Source: Pelagimonas varians
GTDB taxonomy: Bacteria; Pseudomonadota; Alphaproteobacteria; Rhodobacterales; Rhodobacteraceae
Length of the DNA: 47,874 nucleotides
Assembly: GCF_003208435.1 (NCBI RefSeq)
Contig: NZ_QKMF01000024.1
Location: 1 to 47,874, forward strand
Direction: 5' to 3'
Below are positions 29,683 through 38,839 of this stretch, piece after piece. Position 1 is the first letter of the stretch; every line of letters starts with the position of its first letter. Position numbers and translations under genes: made by a program. Under the pieces are notes generated by a model. It did not search any database and was not told the DNA's origin. It saw only the letters and a program-made list of their open reading frames with translations.

Positions 29683-30525
29683 ATGCTATTTATAGTTGGA
29701 CTGCTGGGTGTAGCGGGCGTCGCCATGGCGCTTGCATTGCCGACTGGAGATGAGGATGACACCTCGGATGAAATCGATTCCGGCGCGAATGCAGAAGAAC
29801 AGCAGGCCGAGGTAGAAAGCAGCGATGATACCTCCCTTCTTGAAATGGCCGCGACAGTACTTGAGGCGGAAGACACCGGCGGCTCGATTGATGAAACACG
29901 CGCAGGCTCTGACGGGGACGAAACACTTGTCGGGGGAGACGGAGACGATAGGCTAGAAGGCTTTGAGGGTGACGACGAGTTGCTGGGCGGCGCAGGCGAC
30001 GACACGATGGATGGCGGCGAAGGCGATGACATCATCGTTAGTGATGCCGGCGACGACGTTGTCTTGGGAGGCCTGGGGAATGACGCCATGCATGCCCGAT
30101 CAGGAGACGATCTGGTATCCGGAGGTGATGGCGAAGACACCCTGTTCGGCGGAGACGGCAACGACACTCTTTTGGGCAACGATGAAGACGAAGATTATTT
30201 GATTGGTGGCGATGGAGATGATGCCATTGTCGTCGGTCAAGGCGATCATGCTTATGGTGGTCATGGGGCAGACACGTTCTTTTTGGACACGGCATTTTCA
30301 GATGAGGTCGCTGATCTAGCTGATTTCAACAATGACGAGGATACCATTGTCGTTCTGGTTGATAACCAACAAGAAGACGATGAGGTGAGTATTGTGCCGT
30401 CTCTGACGGACCCAAGTCAAAGTGAACTGATTTTAAACGGCGAGGTTCTCGCGAGAATGAGCACCGAAAATGCCCCTAGCCCCTTGGAAATCAAAATACT
30501 CGTGGCCGACGCGGCGGGGCTCTAA
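29683..30525 (+). CDS. RTX calcium-binding repeat protein with N-terminal membrane anchor
   Basis: The 280-residue, strongly acidic protein begins with a short hydrophobic segment (MLFIVGLLGVAGVAMALAL) and a low-complexity acidic linker. About ten RTX nonapeptides (GGDGDDxLxG type) occupy roughly residues 80-200. A C-terminal domain of about 80 residues, common in Rhodobacterales RTX proteins, ends the chain. The ATG at 29683 follows a GGGGGA site, so earlier in-frame ATGs inside the preceding gene are rejected. It lies 40 bases after the glycosidase-RTX gene and is likely co-transcribed. Function unknown; it may be a surface or secreted calcium-binding protein. Confidence 0.82.
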   Translation: MLFIVGLLGVAGVAMALALPTGDEDDTSDEIDSGANAEEQQAEVESSDDTSLLEMAATVLEAEDTGGSIDETRAGSDGDETLVGGDGDDRLEGFEGDDELLGGAGDDTMDGGEGDDIIVSDAGDDVVLGGLGNDAMHARSGDDLVSGGDGEDTLFGGDGNDTLLGNDEDEDYLIGGDGDDAIVVGQGDHAYGGHGADTFFLDTAFSDEVADLADFNNDEDTIVVLVDNQQEDDEVSIVPSLTDPSQSELILNGEVLARMSTENAPSPLEIKILVADAAGL

Positions 30526-30760
30526 GCTAGAGTTTGCGGATTACGCCCCTCGTTACAATCTCTTAATCCTCCTCCCTCCCTACAGTAAGTGCTTTCAAAG
30601 GAGTGGCATCAAACCGCGACAGGCCAAGATGGCGTCCGTTCTGCTCATGTTATGGATTGCGCAGATTGCGGGATATATGCGAAGTACTTGGGTGAAAACC
30701 GAGCGTATAGTACCCTCCGCGTAATCCTGTCTTGCGGTAGCGCACCGTCTCTCACCGGTC

Positions 30761-31897
30761 TTGGCCACAGCCATTGGTGCGGCCCCACAGAAAGCTCTTG
30801 CTGTGCAAACACCCTATTATCTTGTCGATAAATCCCGCATGTTGCCCAACCTTAAAAAAATCGCGTGGTTGCGTGAGACGTCCGGGGTCAAATGCTTGTT
30901 GGCCCTCAAATGCTTTGCCACGTGGTCTGTTTTTGATTTCATGTCTGAATATATGGACGGATCAACATCGTCATCTTTGTACGAAGTTCGCTTGGGTCAC
31001 GAAAAATTCTCTGGCGAAACCCATGCTTATTCAGTGGCTTATGCGGATCATGAGATCGATCAGGTGCTGGAGTGCTCTGACAAAATCATCTTTAACTCCA
31101 TCGGCCAGTTGACCAAATTTTCCCATGCCTCACGCGGGCATATTCGTGGATTGCGGGTTAATCCCGGTGTTTCCACGTCTGATTTCGATCTTGCAGATCC
31201 CGCGCGCCCCTTTAGCCGGCTGGGCGAGCATGACCCCATTGCTATTGATGGCGTTGCGGATCAAATCAGCGGCTTGATGTTCCACAACAATTGCGAAAAC
31301 GAGAGCTTTGAGCGTTTCGACGAAATGCTGACTTTGATTGAAGATCGTTTTGGCGCGGTGATCCTCAAAATGGATTGGGTCAGCTTGGGCGGCGGCATCC
31401 ACTTTACAGGTCCGGACTACCCGCTTGACCACCTGGCGACCCGGCTCAAAACGTTTGCGGAAACCTTTGGCATTCAGGTGTATCTTGAGCCGGGGGAAGC
31501 TGCGATCACCGGCGCTGCGACCCTAGAGGTCACCGTTTTGGACACGATGTACAACGGAAAAAACCTTGCGATCGTCGACAGTTCGATCGAGGCACATATG
31601 CTGGATTTGCTGATCTACAGAGAGCCTGCAAAAATATCGCCAAATACCGGTGAAGAGGAATGGATGATCTGCGGAAAGTCCTGCCTTGCTGGCGATATAT
31701 TTGGGGAGTTCCGATTTAGCGCACCGCTGAAGGCCGGAGACCGGCTTTCGTTTCAGGATGCTGCCGGTTATACAATGGTCAAGAAAAACTGGTTCAACGG
31801 GGTCAAGATGCCCGGCATCGCAATCCGTGAACTCGATGGCAGCACACGCATGGTGCGTGATTTCGATTACACCGATTTTGCTGCGGCATTGTCATAA
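30761..31897 (+). CDS. nspC: Carboxynorspermidine/carboxyspermidine decarboxylase
   Basis: The PLP-dependent alanine-racemase-fold enzyme converts carboxy(nor)spermidine to the polyamine. The Schiff-base lysine is Lys50 in LLALKCF; MFHNNCEN, LEPGEA and the C-terminal AGYTMVKKNWFNG are family signatures. Length is 378 residues from the TTG at 30761, but neither this start nor the GTG at 30803 (which gives the usual short lead before TPYYLVD) has a clear ribosome-binding site, so the start is uncertain. It precedes the dehydrogenase of the same pathway by 29 bases. Confidence 0.92.
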   Translation: MATAIGAAPQKALAVQTPYYLVDKSRMLPNLKKIAWLRETSGVKCLLALKCFATWSVFDFMSEYMDGSTSSSLYEVRLGHEKFSGETHAYSVAYADHEIDQVLECSDKIIFNSIGQLTKFSHASRGHIRGLRVNPGVSTSDFDLADPARPFSRLGEHDPIAIDGVADQISGLMFHNNCENESFERFDEMLTLIEDRFGAVILKMDWVSLGGGIHFTGPDYPLDHLATRLKTFAETFGIQVYLEPGEAAITGAATLEVTVLDTMYNGKNLAIVDSSIEAHMLDLLIYREPAKISPNTGEEEWMICGKSCLAGDIFGEFRFSAPLKAGDRLSFQDAAGYTMVKKNWFNGVKMPGIAIRELDGSTRMVRDFDYTDFAAALS

Positions 31898-31926
31898 TCT
31901 ACGATCAAAAGAGGTCTCTTGGATAC

Positions 31927-33168
31927 ATGAAACGGAATGTTCTCATCATTGGCGCCGGTGGTGTCGCTCAGGTCGTTGCGCATAAATGCGCCCAAAACAA
32001 CGATGTTCTGGGCGACCTTCATATAGCCAGTCGTACGGTCGCCAAATGCGAAGCGATCATCGAATCTGTGCATGACAAAAGCGCGATGAAACAGGACGGG
32101 GTATTCAAGGCACATGCTGTTGATGGGATGGACACGGCAGCGGTGGCAGATTTGATCACCGCTACCGGCGTGCAGATCGTGATTAACGTTGGCTCGCCTT
32201 TTGTGAACATGACGGTACTTGAGGCCTGCATCCAAACAGGTGTGGCTTACATCGACACTGCAATCCATGAAGATCCGACCAAAATTTGCGAAACGCCCCC
32301 TTGGTATGGAAATTACGAGTGGAAACGCAAGGATGCCTGTTCAGCCGCTGGCGTCACTGCAATTTTGGGTGCGGGTTTTGATCCTGGTATGGTCAATGCA
32401 TTTGCCCGCTTTGCGGTGGATGAATTCATGGACGAAGTCACTTCGATTGATATCGTCGACATCAATGCGGGAAGCCACGGCAAATACTTCTCAACCAATT
32501 TTGACCCTGAAATCAATTTCCGTGAGTTCACCGGCACCGTCTATAGCTGGCAACAAGGGGCATGGCAGGAAAACAAGATGTTCGAGGTCGGCCGCGAATG
32601 GGATCTTCCCGTTGTTGGCAAACAAAAAGCCTATATGTCGGGCCATGACGAAGTGCATTCGCTTGCGGCGAACTATCCTGAGGCCGACATTCGGTTCTGG
32701 ATGGGTTTTGGCGATCATTACATCAATGTATTTACAGTCCTGCAAAACCTTGGTCTCTTGTCAGAGCAGCCGGTGGTCACTGCGGAGGGGCTGGAAGTTG
32801 TGCCGCTCAAACTGGTTAAAGCCGTTTTGCCCGATCCCTCCAGTCTTGCCCCCAACTACACCGGTAAAACCTGTATTGGTGATCTGGTCAAAGGCACCAA
32901 GGACGGCGAAGACGTCGAAGTTTTCGTCTATAATGTGGCCGATCACAAAGACGCCTACAACGAGGTTGGCAGCCAGGGCATTTCCTATACAGCGGGCGTT
33001 CCGCCTGTGGCTATGGCTATGCTGGTCGCCGACGGCACCTATGACAAGGGTGTCATGTTAAACGTGGAGGAGTTGGACCCTAAGCCATTGTTCACACTAC
33101 TCGATACCATCGGGCTACCCACGCGGGTCAAAGACGCGAATGGTGACCGTGAATGGAATCGCGCCTAA
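31927..33168 (+). CDS. Carboxynorspermidine/carboxyspermidine dehydrogenase (saccharopine dehydrogenase family)
   Basis: The 413-residue NAD(P)-dependent enzyme has an N-terminal Rossmann motif (IIGAGGVAQVVAHKC, residues 7-21) and saccharopine-dehydrogenase features. It reductively condenses aspartate semialdehyde with putrescine or diaminopropane to the carboxy-polyamine, which the preceding decarboxylase processes. The ATG at 31927 is preceded by AGAGG. Alphaproteobacteria use this route to make spermidine without S-adenosylmethionine decarboxylase. An intrinsic terminator overlaps its stop codon. Confidence 0.92.
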   Translation: MKRNVLIIGAGGVAQVVAHKCAQNNDVLGDLHIASRTVAKCEAIIESVHDKSAMKQDGVFKAHAVDGMDTAAVADLITATGVQIVINVGSPFVNMTVLEACIQTGVAYIDTAIHEDPTKICETPPWYGNYEWKRKDACSAAGVTAILGAGFDPGMVNAFARFAVDEFMDEVTSIDIVDINAGSHGKYFSTNFDPEINFREFTGTVYSWQQGAWQENKMFEVGREWDLPVVGKQKAYMSGHDEVHSLAANYPEADIRFWMGFGDHYINVFTVLQNLGLLSEQPVVTAEGLEVVPLKLVKAVLPDPSSLAPNYTGKTCIGDLVKGTKDGEDVEVFVYNVADHKDAYNEVGSQGISYTAGVPPVAMAMLVADGTYDKGVMLNVEELDPKPLFTLLDTIGLPTRVKDANGDREWNRA

Positions 33169-33189
33169 GAGGGGCTCTTAGGCGGTTTT
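33162..33189 (+). terminator. Intrinsic terminator overlapping the dehydrogenase stop codon
   Basis: A perfect 10-base-pair stem (CGCCTAAGAG with CTCTTAGGCG) encloses a GGG loop and is followed by G and four T residues. The left arm includes the TAA stop codon at 33166-33168, so the terminator begins inside the gene. It ends the polyamine operon. Confidence 0.85.
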
Positions 33190-33304
33190 CGACTGCGTTC
33201 CCGGCCAGCAGACCCACCGGCCTGCTGGCACCAAGACAGTTCCTTTTTTGATCAGGGCGGTTTCGAGCGCGGGCAATCTGCGCAGAGCCGCAGCTTGGGC
33301 CCTT

Positions 33305-34792
33305 TTATTGACTCCTTGGTGTTTTTGACCGCCCCCGCAATAGCATTAGGGCTATGGCAAGAATGGCTCCGCAAATCAGAAGAAGCGACACGGGGCGTTG
33401 GATAAATATCAGTAAATCCCCGTGCGACATGATCAAAGACCGCCTAAGGTTTTGTTCGGAAAGTGTGCCCAGAACGACGCCCAAAAGCATGGGGGACAAG
33501 GGAATGCGCGTTTTCTCAAAGAGAAACCCGATGCACCCGAACAACAACGCCACAAACATGTCGAACACGCTGTATCGAACCGAATAGGACCCGATCATGC
33601 ACAAAAACATGATGACGGGGATCATCACCCGCTGGTCGATGCGGATCAGTCGCGCAAATACTCCCGTCAGGCTTAGCCCTACGATCAACAACGCCAATTG
33701 GGCCAAAATCACGCCGGCAAAAAGCGCGTAGATCAAATCCAGATTGGTTGTAAAAAACACCGGCCCGGGTTCGAACCCGTGGATGGTCAGGGCCCCTAAA
33801 AGAACGGCCGTCACCGCATCTCCCGGCACACCAAGCGATAACATCGGAATGAGCGCGCCAGAGGTTGCTGCGTTGTTTGCCGCCTCAGGTGCGACGATCC
33901 CCTTTGGGTTTCCTTGCCCAAGATCGGACTCCGGTCCTTCGCTGCGTTTCAGTTCCGAATAAGCGGCGAAGGCCGCGATATCGCAGCCTGCGCCGGGTAC
34001 AGATCCGACAAACACCCCGATCAACGCAGATTTCACTGCCGTCCACTTGGTCAAAACCAGATCCGCCCATGTTGGCAGATAGGTTTCACCGCGCGCGCTT
34101 TTGGGAAAAACGAGGAGCTTTTCAGACCGCAAGAATACCTGCGTAACACCAAAAAGCCCAACGAGGATCGGGATAAGCTCCACACCGCCCAGCAGATTTC
34201 GCACCCCGAAGGTATAGCGAGACGATCCTGCAATCGGGTCGAACCCAATCGTTGTGATCCACATGCCAATGGCCGCTGCAAGGACGCCAAGCATCAAACT
34301 ATCAGCGGACACCGCCACAATCATCGCAAGACCAAAAAGCGTTAACGCAAAAAATTCAGGCGGGCCAAAGGCCAATCCGATAGCCGCCAGTTTGGGTGCC
34401 AGCAGTGTCATCACAAAGGCCCCGATGATGCCGCCGGCAAAGGAGGCTACAGTCGCCAACCCAATGGCGCGCCCCGCCTCCCCCCGTTCCGACATCGGAA
34501 AGCCATCAATCATCGTGGCAGCTGCCGCCGGCGTTCCGGGGGTCCGCAGCAGTATCGCCGACAATGAACCGCCATAAATCCCGCCGCAAAACACACCGAC
34601 CAGCATCAAGATGCCTTGCAAAGGCTCATGCCCGAAGGTGAACGGTAAAAGCAAAGCGCAGCCCGTCGTTGCCGTTAGCCCCGGCAGCGCCCCGACAAAA
34701 ACACCTGCAAAGACCCCAAGAAAGATGAAGACAATGGTTATCGGGTCACTCAGAACCGTGGCCATTCCGTGAACGATATTTAGTGCTTCCAT
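33305..34792 (-). CDS. tctA: Tripartite tricarboxylate transporter large permease (TctA)
   Basis: The 495-residue permease has about eleven or twelve membrane helices. It contains the TctA signatures GALPGLTATTGCALLLPFTFG near residues 33-53 and GIVAPEAANNAATSGALIPMLSLGVPGD. It imports a carboxylate with ion symport together with TctB and the binding protein. It is last in the TctC-TctB-TctA unit, 9 bases after tctB. The substrate is unknown; TctA families handle citrate, aromatic acids and others. Confidence 0.94.
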   Translation of the reverse strand: MEALNIVHGMATVLSDPITIVFIFLGVFAGVFVGALPGLTATTGCALLLPFTFGHEPLQGILMLVGVFCGGIYGGSLSAILLRTPGTPAAAATMIDGFPMSERGEAGRAIGLATVASFAGGIIGAFVMTLLAPKLAAIGLAFGPPEFFALTLFGLAMIVAVSADSLMLGVLAAAIGMWITTIGFDPIAGSSRYTFGVRNLLGGVELIPILVGLFGVTQVFLRSEKLLVFPKSARGETYLPTWADLVLTKWTAVKSALIGVFVGSVPGAGCDIAAFAAYSELKRSEGPESDLGQGNPKGIVAPEAANNAATSGALIPMLSLGVPGDAVTAVLLGALTIHGFEPGPVFFTTNLDLIYALFAGVILAQLALLIVGLSLTGVFARLIRIDQRVMIPVIMFLCMIGSYSVRYSVFDMFVALLFGCIGFLFEKTRIPLSPMLLGVVLGTLSEQNLRRSLIMSHGDLLIFIQRPVSLLLICGAILAIALMLLRGRSKTPRSQ

Positions 34793-34801
34793 GATAGGTT
34801 C

Positions 34802-35296
34802 CTAAAGAAAGCGTTCAAACAGACCCGCAGGCGGCGGGGCATAAGCGAGGCGTGACAGTAAAATCCATGCCAAAGCGCTAAGACCGACCGAGACGAGGCC
34901 CAACACCCATGGTGACCGCATGCCAAAAATCCACATGATCGCGCATAGCCATACAGGGGCCAAAAGCGGGTAACCGATGATTGGAAGAAATGCCAAGAAG
35001 CTGAATGTTAACAATGCGATAATCAGAGGTTTCGGGGACATCTTTTCGCGTCGTTGGTCCGTACTGTCGGCGCGCGATACCGCACGGCTGCGCAAGGCCA
35101 AAGACAGGCTTGCGGTCAAGAAAACGACCCCCGACACCAACTGAGGAAACACATTGCCACCGCTGGGCGTGCCGTCGCCGTAATCCGCCGCCATGTAGAA
35201 CGCCGCAGCGGCAAGAAGGATCAAACTTCCCAACGTTGATATATCGAGCAGGCCCACCCGTTGGGTGGACCCTTTTTTGTGGTCGGGCAGGCTCAC
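34802..35296 (-). CDS. tctB: Tripartite tricarboxylate transporter small permease (TctB)
   Basis: The 164-residue protein has four hydrophobic segments, the TctB topology and length. Residues 70-85 are a basic cytoplasmic loop. It overlaps the binding-protein gene by 4 bases and sits 9 bases before tctA, so the three genes are one unit. TctB proteins vary in sequence; position and topology carry the call. Confidence 0.88.
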   Translation of the reverse strand: MSLPDHKKGSTQRVGLLDISTLGSLILLAAAAFYMAADYGDGTPSGGNVFPQLVSGVVFLTASLSLALRSRAVSRADSTDQRREKMSPKPLIIALLTFSFLAFLPIIGYPLLAPVWLCAIMWIFGMRSPWVLGLVSVGLSALAWILLSRLAYAPPPAGLFERFL

Positions 35297-36252
35297 TTGC
35301 CGATGCCCAGATCAGCGATTGCGGCCCCGAGGCTTGTTTCCATATCGGCTAGGAAAGTTTCGAATTCAGCAGGATCTTTGTAAACAAGGGGAAGACCTTT
35401 TTCCTTGGCCAAAGCCTGAAAGTTCTCGGATTCAAAACACGCCTTGAACCCTGCCGTGATTTTCGCCTTTACCGCGTCATCAATGCCTTTGGGCGCAGCA
35501 AGGCCGCGCCAGTCATAGACGGGTGCCTCAATCGCGTAGCCCGCTTCGGATACCGTTGGGACATCGGGAAATGCGTCGGCCCGCTCCAATGCGTTGACGG
35601 CAAGAATGCGCACTTCCCCCGCTTCGAGAAGCTGCTTCATCTCGTCGATACCCGTTGTCGCAACGGCAACGTGATTACCAAGCAATGCAGTCCGGACATT
35701 CGCGGACCCATCGAAGGGCACATAATTAAAGGAGGCATCATATTTTTTGGCCAATGTCGCCGCTGAAAGATGCCACGCACCGCCTGTACCCGCATGCCCA
35801 ACGGTGACAACGCCGGGGTTTTCTTGGGTGTATTTCATCAGGTCATCCAGCGTTTCCCATTCGGAATTCGCAGCAACCGTGATCGCACCCGGACTTTGGT
35901 TGATCAATTGGATCAGGTCGAAATCGCCGTAGCTCAGATCCGCCTGCCCCAAAAGGCCATAGGTGGACAAATTGAAGGTGACCAAGCCAACGGTATAGCC
36001 GTCACTGCGCGCCGTTGAAGTTGCCCCCATGCCGATCGCCCCGACAGCGCCTGTTTTGTTAACAACATTGATATTTGCCCCGAAACAGGTCTCGGCCTGC
36101 GATACCAGACTGCGTGCAATTGTGTCGGTTCCGCCGCCAGCGGACCACGGCACAATCATTGTAACGTCTTTTGCCGGATAATCCTGAGCCGCAGCAGCAC
36201 CTGCTACCAAACCAAGCGAAATGCCGATCATCAGGCTTTTGCAAATCTCCAT
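35293..36252 (-). CDS. tctC: Tripartite tricarboxylate transporter binding protein (TctC)
   Basis: The 319-residue exported binding protein has a signal peptide (MEICKSLMIGISLGLVAGAAAA, cleavage before QDYPAKDV). The TctC/Bug fold motifs are YPAKDVTMIVPWSAGGGTDTIARSL and GHAGTGGAWHLSAA. The ATG at 36252 follows GGAGG at 5-base spacing; the in-frame ATG at 36264 lies before that site. It leads the tct operon and is divergent from a small ferredoxin-fold protein gene. Confidence 0.93.
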   Translation of the reverse strand: MEICKSLMIGISLGLVAGAAAAQDYPAKDVTMIVPWSAGGGTDTIARSLVSQAETCFGANINVVNKTGAVGAIGMGATSTARSDGYTVGLVTFNLSTYGLLGQADLSYGDFDLIQLINQSPGAITVAANSEWETLDDLMKYTQENPGVVTVGHAGTGGAWHLSAATLAKKYDASFNYVPFDGSANVRTALLGNHVAVATTGIDEMKQLLEAGEVRILAVNALERADAFPDVPTVSEAGYAIEAPVYDWRGLAAPKGIDDAVKAKITAGFKACFESENFQALAKEKGLPLVYKDPAEFETFLADMETSLGAAIADLGIGK

Positions 36253-36297
36253 AACTTCCTCCATAAGCTGTTGACTTTATTTACTTTATTAGAACTC

Positions 36298-36313
36298 ATT
36301 ACCTTACCGTAAT
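36298..36313. promoter_or_regulatory. Weak inverted repeat between tctC and the divergent small gene
   Basis: ATTAC and GTAAT flank six bases in an 80-base divergent gap. A shared operator would be expected here, but the dyad is short and no regulator is adjacent to it. The nearby TTGACT (from 36271) could be a -35 element for the plus-strand gene, but no clear -10 follows. Confidence 0.25.
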
Positions 36314-36331
36314 TCAAAAAGGACGATCCCA

Positions 36332-36649
36332 ATGCTTGTAAGAATGGCCATCTTTCGAGGCGAACTACCGCCTGAAAACACAGCGGATTTCACAGCTCAC
36401 CTTGAAACACGGATGCTTCCGCTCATTCGGGATTTTCCGCAGATCACCTCTGTTGACGCGCTCCTCCCGCGCGGCAGTGATCCTTCGCTGGCCGACGTTC
36501 AGTTGATCCTCGATATGCGGTACCTGGACGAGGATGCTATGAACGCGGCCCTAGCGTCGCCGCAGCGTGCCCAAAACGGGGAAGAAACCAAAACGCTTCT
36601 GGCGTTGATGCAAAACCCCACTGTTGAGCACATTGTGCTGCGCCGCTGA
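36332..36649 (+). CDS. Small dimeric alpha-beta-barrel (EthD-like) protein
   Basis: The 105-residue protein has the size and pattern of ferredoxin-like dimeric alpha/beta barrels (EthD/Dabb type). MLVRMAIFRGEL forms the first strand and DVQLILDMRYLDEDAMNAALASPQRAQ resembles the family's helix after the third strand. Such proteins often accompany catabolic clusters; function is mostly unknown. The ATG at 36332 has AAAGGA upstream. It is divergent from tctC and convergent with the NIPSNAP gene, from which it is separated by 9 bases. Confidence 0.6.
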   Translation: MLVRMAIFRGELPPENTADFTAHLETRMLPLIRDFPQITSVDALLPRGSDPSLADVQLILDMRYLDEDAMNAALASPQRAQNGEETKTLLALMQNPTVEHIVLRR

Positions 36650-36658
36650 TGTGATCTG

Positions 36659-36991
36659 CTATTCGGGCTGCGTTGGCGGCTCGAAGAACGAGGCCGGAAC
36701 CAGAATTTTGTTCACCTGAGACACAAGGTTTCCGGCCTCGGCGGACTTTTTAAGAAAGACCTGCCAGTCCGGATCTGCGGCCATCGCTGCACGTTTCGCC
36801 GCCCGGTCAGTGGCATCTTTGTAGATCCAGATATGGACATACGAATTGACGTCGCCTGTTTCGGTCGCGCCATAAACGACCGGCTGTCCCAAATGTCGGC
36901 TTTGCGGCTCCCAGCCAAAGTCCTCGTACAGCTTCATGTGCTTTTTTATCGTGCCGGGCTTACAGGTATAAGTGCGATGGTCATAAATCAT
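36659..36991 (-). CDS. NIPSNAP family protein
   Basis: The 110-residue protein begins MIYDHRTYTCKPGTIKKHMKLYEDFG and continues with VNSYVHIWIYKDATDRAAKRAAMAADPDWQ, the NIPSNAP signature of a ferredoxin-like dimeric barrel. The biochemical role of bacterial NIPSNAP proteins is not established. They frequently sit in degradation operons. It overlaps the TRAP small permease by 4 bases (ATGA) and is the last gene of the dehydrogenase-TRAP unit. Confidence 0.88.
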   Translation of the reverse strand: MIYDHRTYTCKPGTIKKHMKLYEDFGWEPQSRHLGQPVVYGATETGDVNSYVHIWIYKDATDRAAKRAAMAADPDWQVFLKKSAEAGNLVSQVNKILVPASFFEPPTQPE

Positions 36992-37476
36992 TTCGAAGGG
37001 TCTCCTATTAAGAACGTATTTTTGGTGTCGCCGATAAAACTACCGATCGTGTGCAGCAGCATCACAGCGCCCGATATCGGGATTGCGGCGTAGAACCCTC
37101 GTTCGGGGATTTGCAAAATGGGTGTCAGTGCGTTGGCTTTGCTAAACAAAACCCAACCGTACCAAGTCATCACAGCCAAAAATCCAACGGACAAAAGTGC
37201 GATGACACTGCGCAATGCCCAGCGGGCCCTGCCCTCTGGGAGCGTCTGCTCCAGCCAGTCGACCTGAAAGTGTTCGCGCCTGATCCACAAGGCGGCGGCA
37301 CCAAAGAAAACCATATAGGCAAAGCTGCCACGCACGATTTCATCGAACCATGCAAACCCGCCAAGGTCGAAGCTTCGGGCGATAACGTTGATTAGGATAA
37401 GGCCAAACAATACGACCAGAGAAAGGGACGCAATGTGGCGCAGCGTGGCTTCTGTCAACTCTTCGAGGCGTTTCAT
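36988..37476 (-). CDS. dctQ: TRAP transporter small permease (DctQ)
   Basis: The 162-residue protein has four membrane helices and the DctQ motif WFDEIVRGSFAYMVFFGAAALWIRREHFQVD. It bridges the large permease and binding protein in sodium-driven carboxylate uptake. The ATG at 37476 overlaps the dctM stop by a few bases; upstream open frame lies in dctM and is rejected. Confidence 0.92.
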   Translation of the reverse strand: MKRLEELTEATLRHIASLSLVVLFGLILINVIARSFDLGGFAWFDEIVRGSFAYMVFFGAAALWIRREHFQVDWLEQTLPEGRARWALRSVIALLSVGFLAVMTWYGWVLFSKANALTPILQIPERGFYAAIPISGAVMLLHTIGSFIGDTKNTFLIGDPSK

Positions 37477-38765
37477 CAGTTGCCCCCCAGAACGAGGTTT
37501 GGCAGCCACACGGAAATAGCCGGAATTGTCACAACGCCCAACAAAACAAGGCAAAGGCCAAAGAGATAGGGCATCAACGCGCGCGACAATCGCGCGACAG
37601 AAATCTCTGCAATCGAACTCACTGCGAACAGGACCATTCCAACGGGCGGCGTCAAAAGACCAACCATCGAACACATGATCATGATAACACCGAACTGAAC
37701 CGGATCGATGCCAATCTGTTTCACGACCGGCAAAAAGAGCGGCACAGTCAGGACAATCACCGCAATGCCTTCGAGAAACATGCCAAGGACAAGAAGGATC
37801 AGAACGATAATCGACAAGATCAAAGCGGGGCTTTCAGAGAACCCCAGCATCGCCTCAACCAGTTGATTGGGAATGCGTTGCTGGATCAAAAGCCAGCCAA
37901 AGAACCCGGCGGCGGCGATCACAAACATCACGCGGATCGTATGAATGAGGCTGTCCCAAACGATCGCTGGCAGATCCCGCGGCGTCACTTCACGATAGAC
38001 CAGCATCGACAGCACCAGCGCATAGGCAGTGGCGACGGCACCTGCTTCGGTCGGCGTGAAAATGCCACCAAAAATGCCCGCAATAATGATAACCGGAGTG
38101 AAGAGAGAAAGGATGCTATCGAGCCCACTGACGAAGATCTCTTTCCAGTCGATTTTTTCATTGCGGGGCATCTTGTGAATGCGGGCAACGAAATAGACGG
38201 CGATCATCAGAGCCAGCGCCATGAGCACGCCCGGCACAACCCCCGCGAGGAAGAGTTTTGCCACAGATACGCCGGTGATAGATGAATACAAAACAAAGGG
38301 AATCGAAGGCGGAAAAACCGGTCCGATGGTCGAGGACGCCGCCGTGATCGCGGCGGAAAAGTCCCGATCATATCCCCGTTCGTTCATCGCCTGAAGTTCG
38401 ACCTGCCCCAAGCCCGCGGCATCCGCAACGGCTGCTCCGGACATGCCGGAAAAGAACAACGAGGCGAGCACGTTGACCTGCCCCAGCCCGCCTCGGATAT
38501 GGCCAACACAGGCATCAGCGAAACGGAATATCCGTTTGGTGATGCCGCCCGTGTTCATCAAATTACCCGCAAGAATGAAAAACGGGATGGCCAGCAAGGT
38601 AAAGCTGGTCGTCGCCGAAAACATGCGCTGCGGGACCATCGTCAAGATAAAGAAATCGCCCTGCAATACATAAAACCCGACGGCCGTGACGCCAAGTGCG
38701 AGGGCAATAGGCAGGCCAAGAACGATGAGTGTGATCAACGCTCCAAGGATAAAAAAAGTTGTCAT
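37476..38765 (-). CDS. dctM: TRAP transporter large permease (DctM)
   Basis: The 429-residue permease has about twelve helices and DctM signatures. These include SFTLLAIPFFILAGNLMNTGGITKRIFRFADA, FFSGMSGAAVADAAGLGQVE, GPVFPPSIPFVLYSSITGVSVAKLFLAG and the C-terminal GLLTPPVGMVLF. The ATG at 38765 gives the usual MTTFFILGALI start; the frame upstream (to 38855) crosses a stem-loop region and is rejected. Co-transcribed with dctP and dctQ. Confidence 0.94.
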   Translation of the reverse strand: MTTFFILGALITLIVLGLPIALALGVTAVGFYVLQGDFFILTMVPQRMFSATTSFTLLAIPFFILAGNLMNTGGITKRIFRFADACVGHIRGGLGQVNVLASLFFSGMSGAAVADAAGLGQVELQAMNERGYDRDFSAAITAASSTIGPVFPPSIPFVLYSSITGVSVAKLFLAGVVPGVLMALALMIAVYFVARIHKMPRNEKIDWKEIFVSGLDSILSLFTPVIIIAGIFGGIFTPTEAGAVATAYALVLSMLVYREVTPRDLPAIVWDSLIHTIRVMFVIAAAGFFGWLLIQQRIPNQLVEAMLGFSESPALILSIIVLILLVLGMFLEGIAVIVLTVPLFLPVVKQIGIDPVQFGVIMIMCSMVGLLTPPVGMVLFAVSSIAEISVARLSRALMPYLFGLCLVLLGVVTIPAISVWLPNLVLGGN

Positions 38766-38839
38766 GAGACATCCGTGGAAGATGGAAACCATCAGGCGCG
38801 ATTTGCCCGCAAGAGTTCCGTGTTCGAGATCCCGAGATG

